Shown here: positions 8,101 through 16,899 of the stretch, piece by piece
Layout: each line of letters starts with the position of its first letter
Position numbering within the stretch: position 1 is the stretch's first letter
IMG/VR virus record: IMGVR_UViG_3300042292_000005
Coordinates: 1 to 26,476 of that record
Strand: one strand, 5' to 3'
Length of the DNA: 26,476 nucleotides
DNA from: a virus
Position numbers and translations under genes: made by a program
The notes under the pieces: generated by a model
The model's database searches: none
Told to the model about the DNA's origin: nothing
Seen by the model: only the letters and a program-made list of their open reading frames with translations

Positions 8101-11100
8101 TCGGTAATCGCACGGACAGGGCGAGTAGCACTAGCAACAAATCGAGCCTCAACACCAATGAAACGCTCGCGAGCCTCATTGTGCAGTGCCTTTTGTACCT
8201 GCATCTCCATCTCGGCAGGGGTGTTCATGTCCCCGTACTCGGCAAGCATGCGAGCGTCGAGCCTACTGTCAACCTCTTCCTTGACAGGCTTGGCAGCAAG
8301 AAGCGCAAGAACCAACTCGTCACCGCTCTTGAAACCAAACATCTCGGCAACCATGTCGGGGTGCAAGCCATCTTCTGACAGCATTCCAAACTTGCCATAT
8401 CCCAACTTAGACAGGTTCTCGGCAGGGATCATCGACTTGACAATCGCTAGGTTTAACTTGTACTTGTCGCTGAAAACCACCATTTCGCCGTTTGCCACTC
8501 GACCCTTGCCAGTCTTGAGGACTGACATTGCCATGTACACAGGCTCGGCTGCAACCTCCTCAGCAATGTCGTTACGCATCTTGTCGCGGATGTCGTCGTG
8601 CTTGGCCTGCATTTCCTTGAGCAGTCGAGTACGGGCGTTTGACAGCCACTCCATCTGACGGAGACTTGCCTTGGTCAAGTCAGTCACGGACTGGTCGTGC
8701 GCTTCCTGCACCATCGCCTGGTACGCAGCCCACCGTGCATCGTCGTATCCGGACTGCTCTTGAGTCAAGAACAGCGGTGTCATGTTGTTGACAGACTCCG
8801 CGTATTTGATTTGCTTCTCAGTTGCCAACATGCGATCCATCACCCCCCGAATCTCGGGTGTCAGCATCGGCAGGTCTTCGCCAAACTTCTTACGGTAAAT
8901 GGCGTTGAGTTCATCGCGAATATTCTTGTAAATTGCTCGTAACCAAGCAGAGAATCGGTCGAACACACCCTGCATCTCAACGCTCGGCGACTTGCCTTCA
9001 AACAAATAGATTTCGTGGTTGTAAGCAAACGCCTCCCAATACTTGCGTTGCTCCTCAAACGTCATGGCATTCCACGCCGCAAGGTCTTTAATGCCAAGCC
9101 AGTCAAATATGATTTGCAAGTCAGCCGTGATTTGAGGAGGCGCACCAGGCTTGTTGGCGATATTGACATATGTCGCCATATAGAAATGTGCCATCTCATG
9201 CAGGTATGACGTTAGATCAGCAGCAGTGTTTAGCGTAACAATAAAGGTGCTGAGGTCAATCGACGCACGCGGCTTGCCGGATGGCATGGCTTGGAACAAC
9301 TGCTTGTTGATTACATTGATTGCGTCAGACTGTGCCTTGACCGCGTTGTCGTATTCAGTTACCGATTTACCATCGGTTGACTTATACAAACCCATGTACG
9401 CGTCATCTCGCGCCATAAACACAACATCAGGTTCTCCGTTATTAAACGCAGAGAATGTTTGCTTATCCCATCCTTCAGGCTTGAACTCGTCGTTCCATGC
9501 CATTCGTGATGCAACCACAAACCCATGCGGTGCATAGAAGTGTGCCAGCACCGTGTCGAATGCATCAAGTTTCGTTCCACCTGCGGACACTGCCAATTCA
9601 ATAAGCGCACGGCCGGAATTGTTTGCCGCAAACACCGAAACAATATCGCCGTCCGGCTTAACAGCAACGCCGGACTTGGCATCTGCCGACAAGAACAATC
9701 GCATTCCGCGATATTCCTTTGGCGTGTAAACGGCAACCGCTGCACCAAACGGTGACGCTTGCTTGTTCTCAATAATTGCAGCGTGAAATCTTTCCGATGC
9801 CGCTGCGGTATTGCCTAGTTCGTAGAAGGTTGGAGTTGCGTTTCCGGAACGCTTATACAGTTCAGCAAGACCAACACCAGCGACATACTCGCCGACAATT
9901 GGAACTCCTAGTCGATAAAGCCCTTCAGTATCTGCAACTGTTTGTCGCTCATACGAGAAGTGAGTGTCGAAAATTCCTTGCTGTCGGTTGAGTCGGGCGA
10001 ACTTTGTTGCTGACCCGCCGGCATAGAACTTTCGTTCAAGGGTGCTTGATCCATCGGGTAGGGCTGGGACTTCCCATTTGCTTGCAATGGCAACCGCATC
10101 GGCTGCGGATCTTGCACGATTGGCATTCTGCTCTCGAACAATTTCATCAACAATGCGTTTTCCCTCGCCTGTGCCGCCGGCAAGGTCTGCCCACTTGGCT
10201 GCTTGTTCATCAAGTCGCTGTTGATTGACTTCGGGTCTGGTGTACCAAGGGGCATTTGCGCTCTCCGTTACTTTGAATTGTGTCGGAACAACACCGTTCT
10301 TCGGCTGTTTGATGTTAGCAAGAAACTCCCGAAACGCCGAAACCGTAAACGAATAGGAGTTACCGGATGGTGTTTGGTACTGGAACCAAGGCATACCGGC
10401 CGCATTTCGGTTGTACATCGCACCGTATTCGTACGCGCCGTATTCGCCTTCTTTGCTTGCAACATTGGCAATAGCCTGATCGTCGCCCTTGGCATCGGCA
10501 AGGACTGCGGCAAGCGTTCCGTGCGAGGCCTCCTGCTGACTGAATGCAACCCATGTCTCCCAGTGATACCTGCCAACGCTTGCGTCCTGTGGGCGACCAA
10601 GTCGTGCGTAAAGATCATAGATCTTCAATTGCAGTTGTCGCTCTAACGCTTCATATACAAGAATTCCACGAACACCCTCAGTAATGTCATTCATTGACGA
10701 TCCTGAGATCTTCTTGCCCTGCTCGTTCATCGTCCCGTCATACAAATTCACACCAGGGAATCGACCGTCATCCCACAGTTGGCGAATCTGCACACGATCC
10801 AACACCATGACATCATCGAACCCGGCAACAAGCAGTGTGAAAGACATAACTTTGTTGTCAATGCCAACGCCCTCGCCAATCTTTGCAAATTCACGACGAA
10901 TGCTTTGCCCAGTTTGATTAGGATCTGAAAGCATGTCATGCAGGTTTTGCAAATGCGATTTGCCGTTGTCTCCAATCTTGCTCATCTTGAACAAGAAGTC
11001 TTTGCCAAAAGCGTTTAGGTTGTGAGTTGCTCCTGCACCTGGAAGTCCACTTCCCTTTGGCGCAGCGGATCTTGCCCACTTGTCATATGCTGGGAAGTCT

Positions 11101-14100
11101 TCCTCTGAGAATTTGCCCTCAGCGGCCATTCCAATCCACTCGGCAGATTTATCAAATGCATCGATAAACAAAGATTCTTGTCGATATGGGCTGACCCCAC
11201 GCGACAGGAATGACCACAGAATAAGTTTTGCCGTTGTAGTAACGCTCAACTCACCACTGATGTATGCCGCTCGCAATTCGGCGGCATTTTCAAACCCATA
11301 ATTTGCGTCATTTATTTGACCTTCAGTAAGTTTGCTGAGTGTATTGAACGAGCCATCTCCATTGATGCCCTTGATAAATGCGTATGGAGGAATCGGAACC
11401 TCATCCGATCCAAGCGCATACGCCATCATCTTCGTCCATTCCTCAATCGATTCGCCGGCCGTCGGGAACTTCGCAAGAATCCCATCGACATTGACTAATT
11501 GCTTGTCAGCGTTGTTGTTTTTGGTTCCTGTAAGAATCAATTTCTTTGCAGGTATTTCGGCATCGCCAACTACCTTGACGCGGAATGGCTTCCAAAAACC
11601 GAGTTTGGGTTCATCGCCAACGCCAACACCTGGCGAATCTGCGCCTGGCTCTGCCTTTGCTGCCTGTTCAAGAACTTGTGGTGCTACCTGCTGGCGAGAC
11701 AATGAAACCAATGCGCCAATTTCGTCCGTTGATTTTGCTGATCCAAACACATCAATCTTGTTTGAGTCGGTTGTGAAATACAACTTCTCGCCATCGGGCA
11801 TGACAAACACAATGCCATCGCTGCTGTTGGCAACCATCCGATCCATCGCTGCCTTTTTATTTTCGTAGAACTTCTTTGGATCAGTGACAACCTCAACGGT
11901 TGGATTCTCCATCCTGACCTGTGCGCCAAGAACCTCATTGGTTCGCTCAACTTGCGCTCCAGATACCTCGCTCCACAACTCTTTCAACTTGAATTCGTTT
12001 GCTAGTCGTGGGAACAATTGACGGTATTCGCGCACCATTTCTTGCGCGGCGTAGTAAACACTCTTGTCATCAGCGACATCGGACAGGCCTTCGGCAGTAA
12101 ATTCAACTTCGTTTAATTCAGAACCGTGGTAGTCAAAGGAAACCTTTTGCTCTGCTTCTGTCAACTTGCTTTCAATACTTTGAATGCGCTTGTTCAACGC
12201 AGCAGCAAGCGCGACAAGTTGATCGTCCTTTACTTGTTCCTTTGTAAACTTTGTCGGCCGCAACATGGCATAACGATTGGATGCTTGTTCTGAATCGTTA
12301 GTAAACCAAAACCCCTTGAGCGGGTCGGTGGACATTGGAGCAAATCCAAACCGTGATCGCTCGGCTGCGCCAGTGTCAATCTTTGTCGGATCAAACTTTG
12401 TAAACCCACCAGTGCGCGTTCCGTGAAACGCTGAAATTGTTACTGGCTTGCCTTCAACAAATTCATAAGTCTTAGATTTTTCGTCGGTGATTACATCAAC
12501 TTTAACGGCTTGTTCAAGCATTTGCTGCTGAGTCATTTGCTCCGCAGCAGCCTGGACAGCAGACTCAAATGCCTTGTTTGCGGTGTCCATGTCACCGCGA
12601 CCGCCAACCTCTCGGTCATACGCTTGTTCCTCACGGAATTGATCTAAAGCGTCTGCAAGTCCTTGCGGTGCTTCGTCTGAATCAATAAGACCCTCAATTG
12701 TGTCGGCAAGGTCATTGGTGGTTCCGTATTCTTCGCCGTCTAAATACTTGTTCCATGCTTCGGCAAGAACCGGATAAGACGGCTGCGGTGGCATTGCCGC
12801 TTGCTCAAGCGGGGCGGCTGCTGGTGCTGCCTGTCCTTCGCCAACTACCTTTGAGCCATACTTGTTGTGCCAATCAAGCGGAGTCATGTTGAAACGAGCC
12901 GACATGACTGTTGCAACAGCAGATGCCACAGAAGCCATTGACCGCGATTCTGACTCCGTGTACCTGCCAGTAGCAACCAATTGAGCGGTGACGCTGTCGG
13001 CTACGGCCTGTGCGCTTTGGTCAATAGCAGCGTCAGCCTTCATCAACTCCATTGCCGATTGCTTCATCTCCTCGACAATCTGCTCACGATCTTTGACGTA
13101 TTGGTTGTTCTCGGCAATTGACATGTCGTTCGGGTCAAATCGCATGTGTTCTTGCAATGCCTGACCAAACGCAAGGTCAGACAGACGGGCTGCGTATACG
13201 GATGTTGGAAACGCAAAGTCAATACCGCTCATGCCTTTTGCATCTGCAATCGCCTTGGTCACGCCTGGCAAGATGGTTTCAAGTTGCTGGGCAGATACAT
13301 TGTTCTTAGCCATTGCCTCGCGCAACTTCTCAATGTCAATGAATAAAGTGTGATTGGCTGTTCCACGCGCCTTCTCTTCAAACCACTCTTGGTATGAGCG
13401 CGGGTTGCGACCCTTCAACTTCGATTCTGAAGCGTTCTTGTCAATGTCCTTAAAGAACTGGCGTGTTGCCTTTGCTTTACTGGCGCGGCGAGCATCACTG
13501 ATGAAGTTTGCGCCGGGGAGGAAAGCACCCATGATTGCCATTCCCTGTCCAACTTCTATGAATGTGTCTACAAATTGCTTTGCTAGTTCGGCGCGACCTT
13601 TTTCAGACTTCCACTTCTCCTCGTACAGTGGATCGGTTGCCAACATCGCCATCTCTTGGACATAAGTACTAACAGCATCTTGGGCAAGTTCTGTTCCTAC
13701 TTCGGTTGTAACGCCAATTCCATACGACTGCAAGAATCGCTTGGTCACATCAAGCATTCCAGTTTGCTTCAATGTGTCAATGACTTGTCCTGCAACCTCG
13801 CGCTTAATCAACTTCTTTGCTTCGCCAGTCACAAACTTGAGCGGAAGAATTTCGAGTGCAGCCATAATTGCCCCACCAATTGGTGCAGCAACACGAGCCG
13901 TTTCTTCAGGAATGCCATCATCAAGCATGTCAATAAATAGGTTGCCGCCTTCAAGTTGAAATGACTGCACGACTCCGGCAGACATCACTCCCATTCCAGC
14001 ACCGGCAACCATTCCCGGAACCATGCCAATACCGCCTGTTGGCGCACCAAGCACTAGTCCACCCGCTACTGCGCCGTACAACGCCATCTCTGCTTGCTTT

Positions 14101-14801
14101 GGAATCGTTGACTCTATGTTGCCTTCAAGCGCACCGAAACTTTCTAAAAACCCACCACTTGCCCGAAGGTCAGCCATTTCCTGTGACTGTTGCGTTGCTT
14201 TCGCTCGCAGCGATTCCGGAATTGGAACGCCGCTATACGATGCTGCAAGCATGTCTGCGCCCGTGATACCGCGTTCGGTTGTCTTGTACCCGCGCTCTCG
14301 TCCAATCTTAAACTCCTCAATCCATGACAAGTCAGGGTTGATCTGCTCACCAGACTCCATAAGGTTTGGCAGGTCATCGTGCGCTACCGCAGCGAAGTCC
14401 TTGTTTGCCAACATACGGGCAAGCACAGGGTCGCGCTTGAACAGGTCAAGTTGTGCCAATCGGTCTGTCGCCAAACGCTGCTCAAGCAACTGCTTGTTGC
14501 GTGATGCAATGTCAGAACCAACCCCAGTCTCGTATCCAAGTCGCTGCGCTGCTGCTGCCTCTTCGGCGTTGCCGGCAGCGGCCTTAGAGATTGCCAAGTT
14601 CATAGCGTTAGTTTGGTCAGCAACACGCTGACGCGTCTGCTTGGCAATGGTGTCGGCAAAGTCATCGCCCGACGGCACAAAGTCAACCTGCTGCGCCATT
14701 GTGTTTGGCAACGCGGCAGATCCGGAACTGTTCAACGGGTCAATAGGATTCTGTGATGGGGCGTACTTGAAACTTGGATCGGTAATGTCTTTGTCCATCA
14801 T
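5196..14801 (-). CDS. Giant gp16-position virion protein with ADP-ribosyltransferase-like and zincin domains (polyvalent type)
   Basis: This 3201-aa protein sits where T7 encodes the ejected protein gp16 (about 1300 aa). Residues about 237-278, 303-321 and 415-433 are Gly/Ala-rich and hydrophobic and could insert in membranes. Residues about 788-1018 look like the ADP-ribosyltransferase domain of polyvalent proteins (SAFHGT with His793, GFWFTND...ASNRYAM, SSDGIVFV...EKLYFTTDSNKI). Residues about 1135-1500 hold a conserved-looking unknown segment with VMSFTLLV...VMVLDRVQIRQLW. Residues about 1672-1785 look acetyltransferase-like (GMRLFLSAD...GTKLDAFDTVLAHFYAPHGF). HEMAH at 1868-1872, with Glu1923 downstream, fits a zincin metallopeptidase. 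The rest is mostly helical, with a charged Ala-rich stretch at about 2258-2335 and a hydrophobic helix near 3030-3055. It overlaps the gp15-like gene (ATGA) and has an AGGA site. No transglycosylase motif was recognised. I infer ejection into the host with effector functions; the domain calls vary in certainty. Confidence 0.9.
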   Translation of the reverse strand: MMDKDITDPSFKYAPSQNPIDPLNSSGSAALPNTMAQQVDFVPSGDDFADTIAKQTRQRVADQTNAMNLAISKAAAGNAEEAAAAQRLGYETGVGSDIASRNKQLLEQRLATDRLAQLDLFKRDPVLARMLANKDFAAVAHDDLPNLMESGEQINPDLSWIEEFKIGRERGYKTTERGITGADMLAASYSGVPIPESLRAKATQQSQEMADLRASGGFLESFGALEGNIESTIPKQAEMALYGAVAGGLVLGAPTGGIGMVPGMVAGAGMGVMSAGVVQSFQLEGGNLFIDMLDDGIPEETARVAAPIGGAIMAALEILPLKFVTGEAKKLIKREVAGQVIDTLKQTGMLDVTKRFLQSYGIGVTTEVGTELAQDAVSTYVQEMAMLATDPLYEEKWKSEKGRAELAKQFVDTFIEVGQGMAIMGAFLPGANFISDARRASKAKATRQFFKDIDKNASESKLKGRNPRSYQEWFEEKARGTANHTLFIDIEKLREAMAKNNVSAQQLETILPGVTKAIADAKGMSGIDFAFPTSVYAARLSDLAFGQALQEHMRFDPNDMSIAENNQYVKDREQIVEEMKQSAMELMKADAAIDQSAQAVADSVTAQLVATGRYTESESRSMASVASAVATVMSARFNMTPLDWHNKYGSKVVGEGQAAPAAAPLEQAAMPPQPSYPVLAEAWNKYLDGEEYGTTNDLADTIEGLIDSDEAPQGLADALDQFREEQAYDREVGGRGDMDTANKAFESAVQAAAEQMTQQQMLEQAVKVDVITDEKSKTYEFVEGKPVTISAFHGTRTGGFTKFDPTKIDTGAAERSRFGFAPMSTDPLKGFWFTNDSEQASNRYAMLRPTKFTKEQVKDDQLVALAAALNKRIQSIESKLTEAEQKVSFDYHGSELNEVEFTAEGLSDVADDKSVYYAAQEMVREYRQLFPRLANEFKLKELWSEVSGAQVERTNEVLGAQVRMENPTVEVVTDPKKFYENKKAAMDRMVANSSDGIVFVMPDGEKLYFTTDSNKIDVFGSAKSTDEIGALVSLSRQQVAPQVLEQAAKAEPGADSPGVGVGDEPKLGFWKPFRVKVVGDAEIPAKKLILTGTKNNNADKQLVNVDGILAKFPTAGESIEEWTKMMAYALGSDEVPIPPYAFIKGINGDGSFNTLSKLTEGQINDANYGFENAAELRAAYISGELSVTTTAKLILWSFLSRGVSPYRQESLFIDAFDKSAEWIGMAAEGKFSEEDFPAYDKWARSAAPKGSGLPGAGATHNLNAFGKDFLFKMSKIGDNGKSHLQNLHDMLSDPNQTGQSIRREFAKIGEGVGIDNKVMSFTLLVAGFDDVMVLDRVQIRQLWDDGRFPGVNLYDGTMNEQGKKISGSSMNDITEGVRGILVYEALERQLQLKIYDLYARLGRPQDASVGRYHWETWVAFSQQEASHGTLAAVLADAKGDDQAIANVASKEGEYGAYEYGAMYNRNAAGMPWFQYQTPSGNSYSFTVSAFREFLANIKQPKNGVVPTQFKVTESANAPWYTRPEVNQQRLDEQAAKWADLAGGTGEGKRIVDEIVREQNANRARSAADAVAIASKWEVPALPDGSSTLERKFYAGGSATKFARLNRQQGIFDTHFSYERQTVADTEGLYRLGVPIVGEYVAGVGLAELYKRSGNATPTFYELGNTAAASERFHAAIIENKQASPFGAAVAVYTPKEYRGMRLFLSADAKSGVAVKPDGDIVSVFAANNSGRALIELAVSAGGTKLDAFDTVLAHFYAPHGFVVASRMAWNDEFKPEGWDKQTFSAFNNGEPDVVFMARDDAYMGLYKSTDGKSVTEYDNAVKAQSDAINVINKQLFQAMPSGKPRASIDLSTFIVTLNTAADLTSYLHEMAHFYMATYVNIANKPGAPPQITADLQIIFDWLGIKDLAAWNAMTFEEQRKYWEAFAYNHEIYLFEGKSPSVEMQGVFDRFSAWLRAIYKNIRDELNAIYRKKFGEDLPMLTPEIRGVMDRMLATEKQIKYAESVNNMTPLFLTQEQSGYDDARWAAYQAMVQEAHDQSVTDLTKASLRQMEWLSNARTRLLKEMQAKHDDIRDKMRNDIAEEVAAEPVYMAMSVLKTGKGRVANGEMVVFSDKYKLNLAIVKSMIPAENLSKLGYGKFGMLSEDGLHPDMVAEMFGFKSGDELVLALLAAKPVKEEVDSRLDARMLAEYGDMNTPAEMEMQVQKALHNEARERFIGVEARFVASATRPVRAITDAARLAANTIVNAQKIENIRPSNYAAAEARAARDAADAYKQRQTPEQARKTSYTRSYNEQIAAGVDEATAVAEATKKGDQAATAAKDRQDAFAAKYGNREPAQVVIRAKQAQVVQNQLVKVSTAALEEVDKALKDFRKFFGSDEKIAKSRNMDLVDAARAILSYYGFGKVGKNPADYIAKLEAYNPEMYATIKPLIDQASTGLPDYTQMTMNDFRMLRDVVDALWEQSRRDKQITVAGKKIALDGVLSELDARLNEIGVPTTVPGEKSALTTKQKFAAHLYSAKALLRRVENWADATDGAGGVGAFTKYIYRPVKDAVNAYRVDRNNYVKRFVDLVSTLELPVGKITSPEIDYTFGVGNGGIGKAELLGAMLHTGNESNYKKLLVGRGWGSLNSDGTLDTTRWDSFVQRMIAEGVLTKKDFDFLQSVWDLNEEIKPIAQKAHRDLYGYYFKEVEATQFTNTFGTYRGGYVPAKTDAAIVRDAQRQAKAEELDADFRSSMPSTGMGFTKSRVEYNKPLSLDVRLMAKHIDDVLRFANIQPAIKDALRIVNNRGFADKLSRIDPTVVEFMLLPWLNRTARQSTNEPGRNKVIDNFWRTLRSRTGMSIMFANLRNALQQVTGLFPSALKVSKGALKDSLLTYLASPRKTAEAIAGLSPFMNERMHSQIFEIQDQMNDLLLNPSKFDKIQKWSQHHGYFLQSAFQNFVDIVTWNGKYNQVLSEIGTTLSDSEAQAEAIQQADAAVRSTQGSMSAEDVAAFEVGSPFYKTFVQFTGYFNMLANLNTDEYVKVLRDLGWRGNKGKLVSIYMLGFLAPTLVADAIARSLGAGWDDDDDGYLDDVADWFFGSQVRAGAAMVPFGSAAYTAFAAGFTARTYDDRITSSPSIGSLEASTVGVGKAVVNLASDDKELTGRNVRDVLTLITNATGVPVSVLGRPIGYQMEVERGKIEPTGAIDYMRGLITGVPSAESKKK

Positions 14802-16858
14802 TTAGTTCCTAACTTGCCCATTGTTGACCATGCCTTTTCAATCTGACTTGGAGTTGGATTCCTGATGCCGTCAGCCTGAAGACTTTCAATAACTGCTGCT
14901 CGACGCTGGGGTGTAAGCGTCCGCATCTGCCCTTCTAACTCAGAAGGAGTGTAGATGGCGGCTGGCATTGGTTTGCTATCCCAAATCCAACCTGGCTTGT
15001 ACACGGTGTCAGCAATTGTCCTGTCAATGATCATTTGCTTTTGATCGCGATCTAACTTCTTGCCGCTGTCTGATTGCATCTCGTAAATCTTCTTCTCAAC
15101 GGCGACACGCATTTGTAACGACTGTTCCTTTGTCAACTCAATCTTTCCAACTGCAAGCGTCGCGTTGATCATGTCAGCATCGACTGTTGCTTCAATGAGT
15201 TTTCCGCTACCAACTTGGTCAAGCAGTTTGATAAATGTCTCGTTGGTCAACTTGGACTTGTTGGCAAATACATAGTCACGGGTCAGAATGCTTGGCTTCT
15301 CAGCAATCTGAAGCATGATGTCCATGTCGTTTGCTTTGCGCGTGTATCGAAGTGCGTCAGACTGTTGGTCAGGTGTAAGAGCAGCGAACATTGCTGGCGG
15401 GATGGCAGCGTTTGGGTCTGCTACTTGCATGCGTGTGACAGACTCAACAACGCGTTGGTTTTCTTGCGCTGCCATTGCGCGATCTTGTGAGTAACGCTGA
15501 CTGATTCGCTGTTTGACAGCATCCCTGATCTCGCGCCGATCAATTGACCCTGCGATAGCCAGTGCTTCTTGTTCGGTTTGCGGCCGTCGAGCGGCATCCC
15601 TGTTCATGGTGGGGTCAAGGGAGTTGACGTTACGAATGTCAATCGGTTCACCATTACGAACGATTCGATACGACACCGGGGTATCACTTCCAAATGATCC
15701 AATTGCCTCGCCGCGCTTTAGCCGTTGACCCTCAAACAATTGCGACTTGTCAACGCCTTCAAGAAACACTTCCGATCCGTCATCCATTCTGATCACGGTT
15801 TCTTTGCCATCCCTACCAATGACAATGCCGTCTGATGGGCTAACCACAGGAGTGCCAACCTCGGCAGTAATCGACACACCAACAGGCAATGTCTCGCCGT
15901 CCTTGCCAGGTCGAGTGACTAGAGTGATTGCCCCGCCCTTCACAGGCGACTCAAAGTTTGCTGTGCCGGCAGGTGTGTCAAGCGTGCCGCGTTCGTAGAT
16001 GCTGTCGGCAATCTCGCTCGTCATCTGTCGATCACGGTTTGCTGACACCGATGTCAACAGGCTTTGCGCTGCCTTCTCGTCAATGAGTCCGTTCTCTTTT
16101 TGACTAACAACGTAATCAAGCGCGGCCTTGTATTCGTCATTAAGCATAAGCCGATTGACAACGCCACCTGTAATAGCAGTAGTTACGCCGCGTTCCATTT
16201 CAAGCATCTGAAACGAGTTCAATGGAATGCCAACGCTCTTTGCGTATTCCCGCGTTTCATTGATTGCAGTCATTGCGCTTGCGTTAAACGCGCCAGTTGG
16301 CTGACCGTCTTGGTCAACCTGACCGCGTGATTGGTATTCGTTTACAGCGTTACTGATGTAGTTGACTGCGCGAGCCTGTGACTCGTTTGTAGCAAACCGA
16401 AATGCTTCTTTGCTCTTGTGATCAAGCATCTGCCCACGAAACTGAGCCATGTTTCGGGAAGTGGCTTGCATGAACATCGCCTTCTGCGTGTCATTTCCAA
16501 GTCCATCCATCACCGCATTTGCAGACGCTGACAGCGCGTCCTGTGTTGCTTGGTACTTGGTGTCGGCATCTTTGCCGTACGCGTTGAAGTAACCGTTCTG
16601 ACCGCGCAGCATGTCTTGCGCCTGTGTCAACCACTGTGTCTCAGCCTGTTTGGCGTTGCCGTCATTCAGGTTGTCCTGCATGATCGCGCCAATGCGGTAC
16701 TCCACATTGCCGGCTTGCACCAATGCGTTACCAAGTTCAACCGCTTGACCCGCTGCTAGGTTCTGTGCTGGCTGACCAGGCGTTGCCTCAAACGGTGCAA
16801 TACCCGCTTGTGATGAAATGTCGGCTTGTGGCACAAACGATGTTGGGACTGTTGGCAT
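14798..16858 (-). CDS. Internal virion protein, T7 gp15-like, with inactive-looking M23-like domain
   Basis: This 686-aa protein is slightly shorter than T7 gp15 and lies between gp14-like and gp16-like genes, as in T7. It is mostly helical and Gln/Ala-rich (for example residues 30-240 and 440-686), typical of ejection-core proteins that build a DNA conduit across the periplasm. Residues about 305-410 differ: the pattern VGTPVVSPSDGIVIG, then LFEGQRLKRGEAIGSFGSD, then VSYRIVRNGEPIDIRNV follows the beta-barrel of M23/lysostaphin-type peptidases, where the end normally reads HLHFEVR-NG-PVDP. The zinc-binding histidines are replaced (VSYRIV for HLHFEV), so it is probably a binding domain rather than an enzyme. 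The start codon has only a weak ribosome binding site and follows a small hairpin. The C-terminus overlaps the giant gene by 4 bases. Confidence 0.85.
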   Translation of the reverse strand: MPTVPTSFVPQADISSQAGIAPFEATPGQPAQNLAAGQAVELGNALVQAGNVEYRIGAIMQDNLNDGNAKQAETQWLTQAQDMLRGQNGYFNAYGKDADTKYQATQDALSASANAVMDGLGNDTQKAMFMQATSRNMAQFRGQMLDHKSKEAFRFATNESQARAVNYISNAVNEYQSRGQVDQDGQPTGAFNASAMTAINETREYAKSVGIPLNSFQMLEMERGVTTAITGGVVNRLMLNDEYKAALDYVVSQKENGLIDEKAAQSLLTSVSANRDRQMTSEIADSIYERGTLDTPAGTANFESPVKGGAITLVTRPGKDGETLPVGVSITAEVGTPVVSPSDGIVIGRDGKETVIRMDDGSEVFLEGVDKSQLFEGQRLKRGEAIGSFGSDTPVSYRIVRNGEPIDIRNVNSLDPTMNRDAARRPQTEQEALAIAGSIDRREIRDAVKQRISQRYSQDRAMAAQENQRVVESVTRMQVADPNAAIPPAMFAALTPDQQSDALRYTRKANDMDIMLQIAEKPSILTRDYVFANKSKLTNETFIKLLDQVGSGKLIEATVDADMINATLAVGKIELTKEQSLQMRVAVEKKIYEMQSDSGKKLDRDQKQMIIDRTIADTVYKPGWIWDSKPMPAAIYTPSELEGQMRTLTPQRRAAVIESLQADGIRNPTPSQIEKAWSTMGKLGTK

Positions 16859-16868
16859 GGTGTTTAAT

Positions 16869-16886
16869 CCCGTGGATTTTGACGGG
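16869..16886 (-). promoter_or_regulatory. Small hairpin before the gp15-like start codon
   Basis: CCCGT and ACGGG form a 5-bp stem with an 8-base loop in the 41-base gap upstream of the gp15-like gene. There is no T-run after it, so it is unlikely to be a terminator. Its 3' arm on the minus strand (ACGGG) includes the only G-rich bases that could act as ribosome binding site, so it might modulate translation. A 5-bp stem is weak evidence. Confidence 0.3.
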
Positions 16887-16899
16887 TTTGCTGTTGTTA

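Noticed and set aside
7509-8378. 289-codon open frame on the plus strand
   Set aside because: It lies wholly opposite the giant gene, has a Leu/Arg/Ser/Val-biased unnatural composition and no ribosome binding site; it is a mirror of the coding strand.
8035-8658. 207-codon open frame on the plus strand
   Set aside because: Also antisense to the giant gene, with no recognisable protein features and no gene neighbours on that strand.
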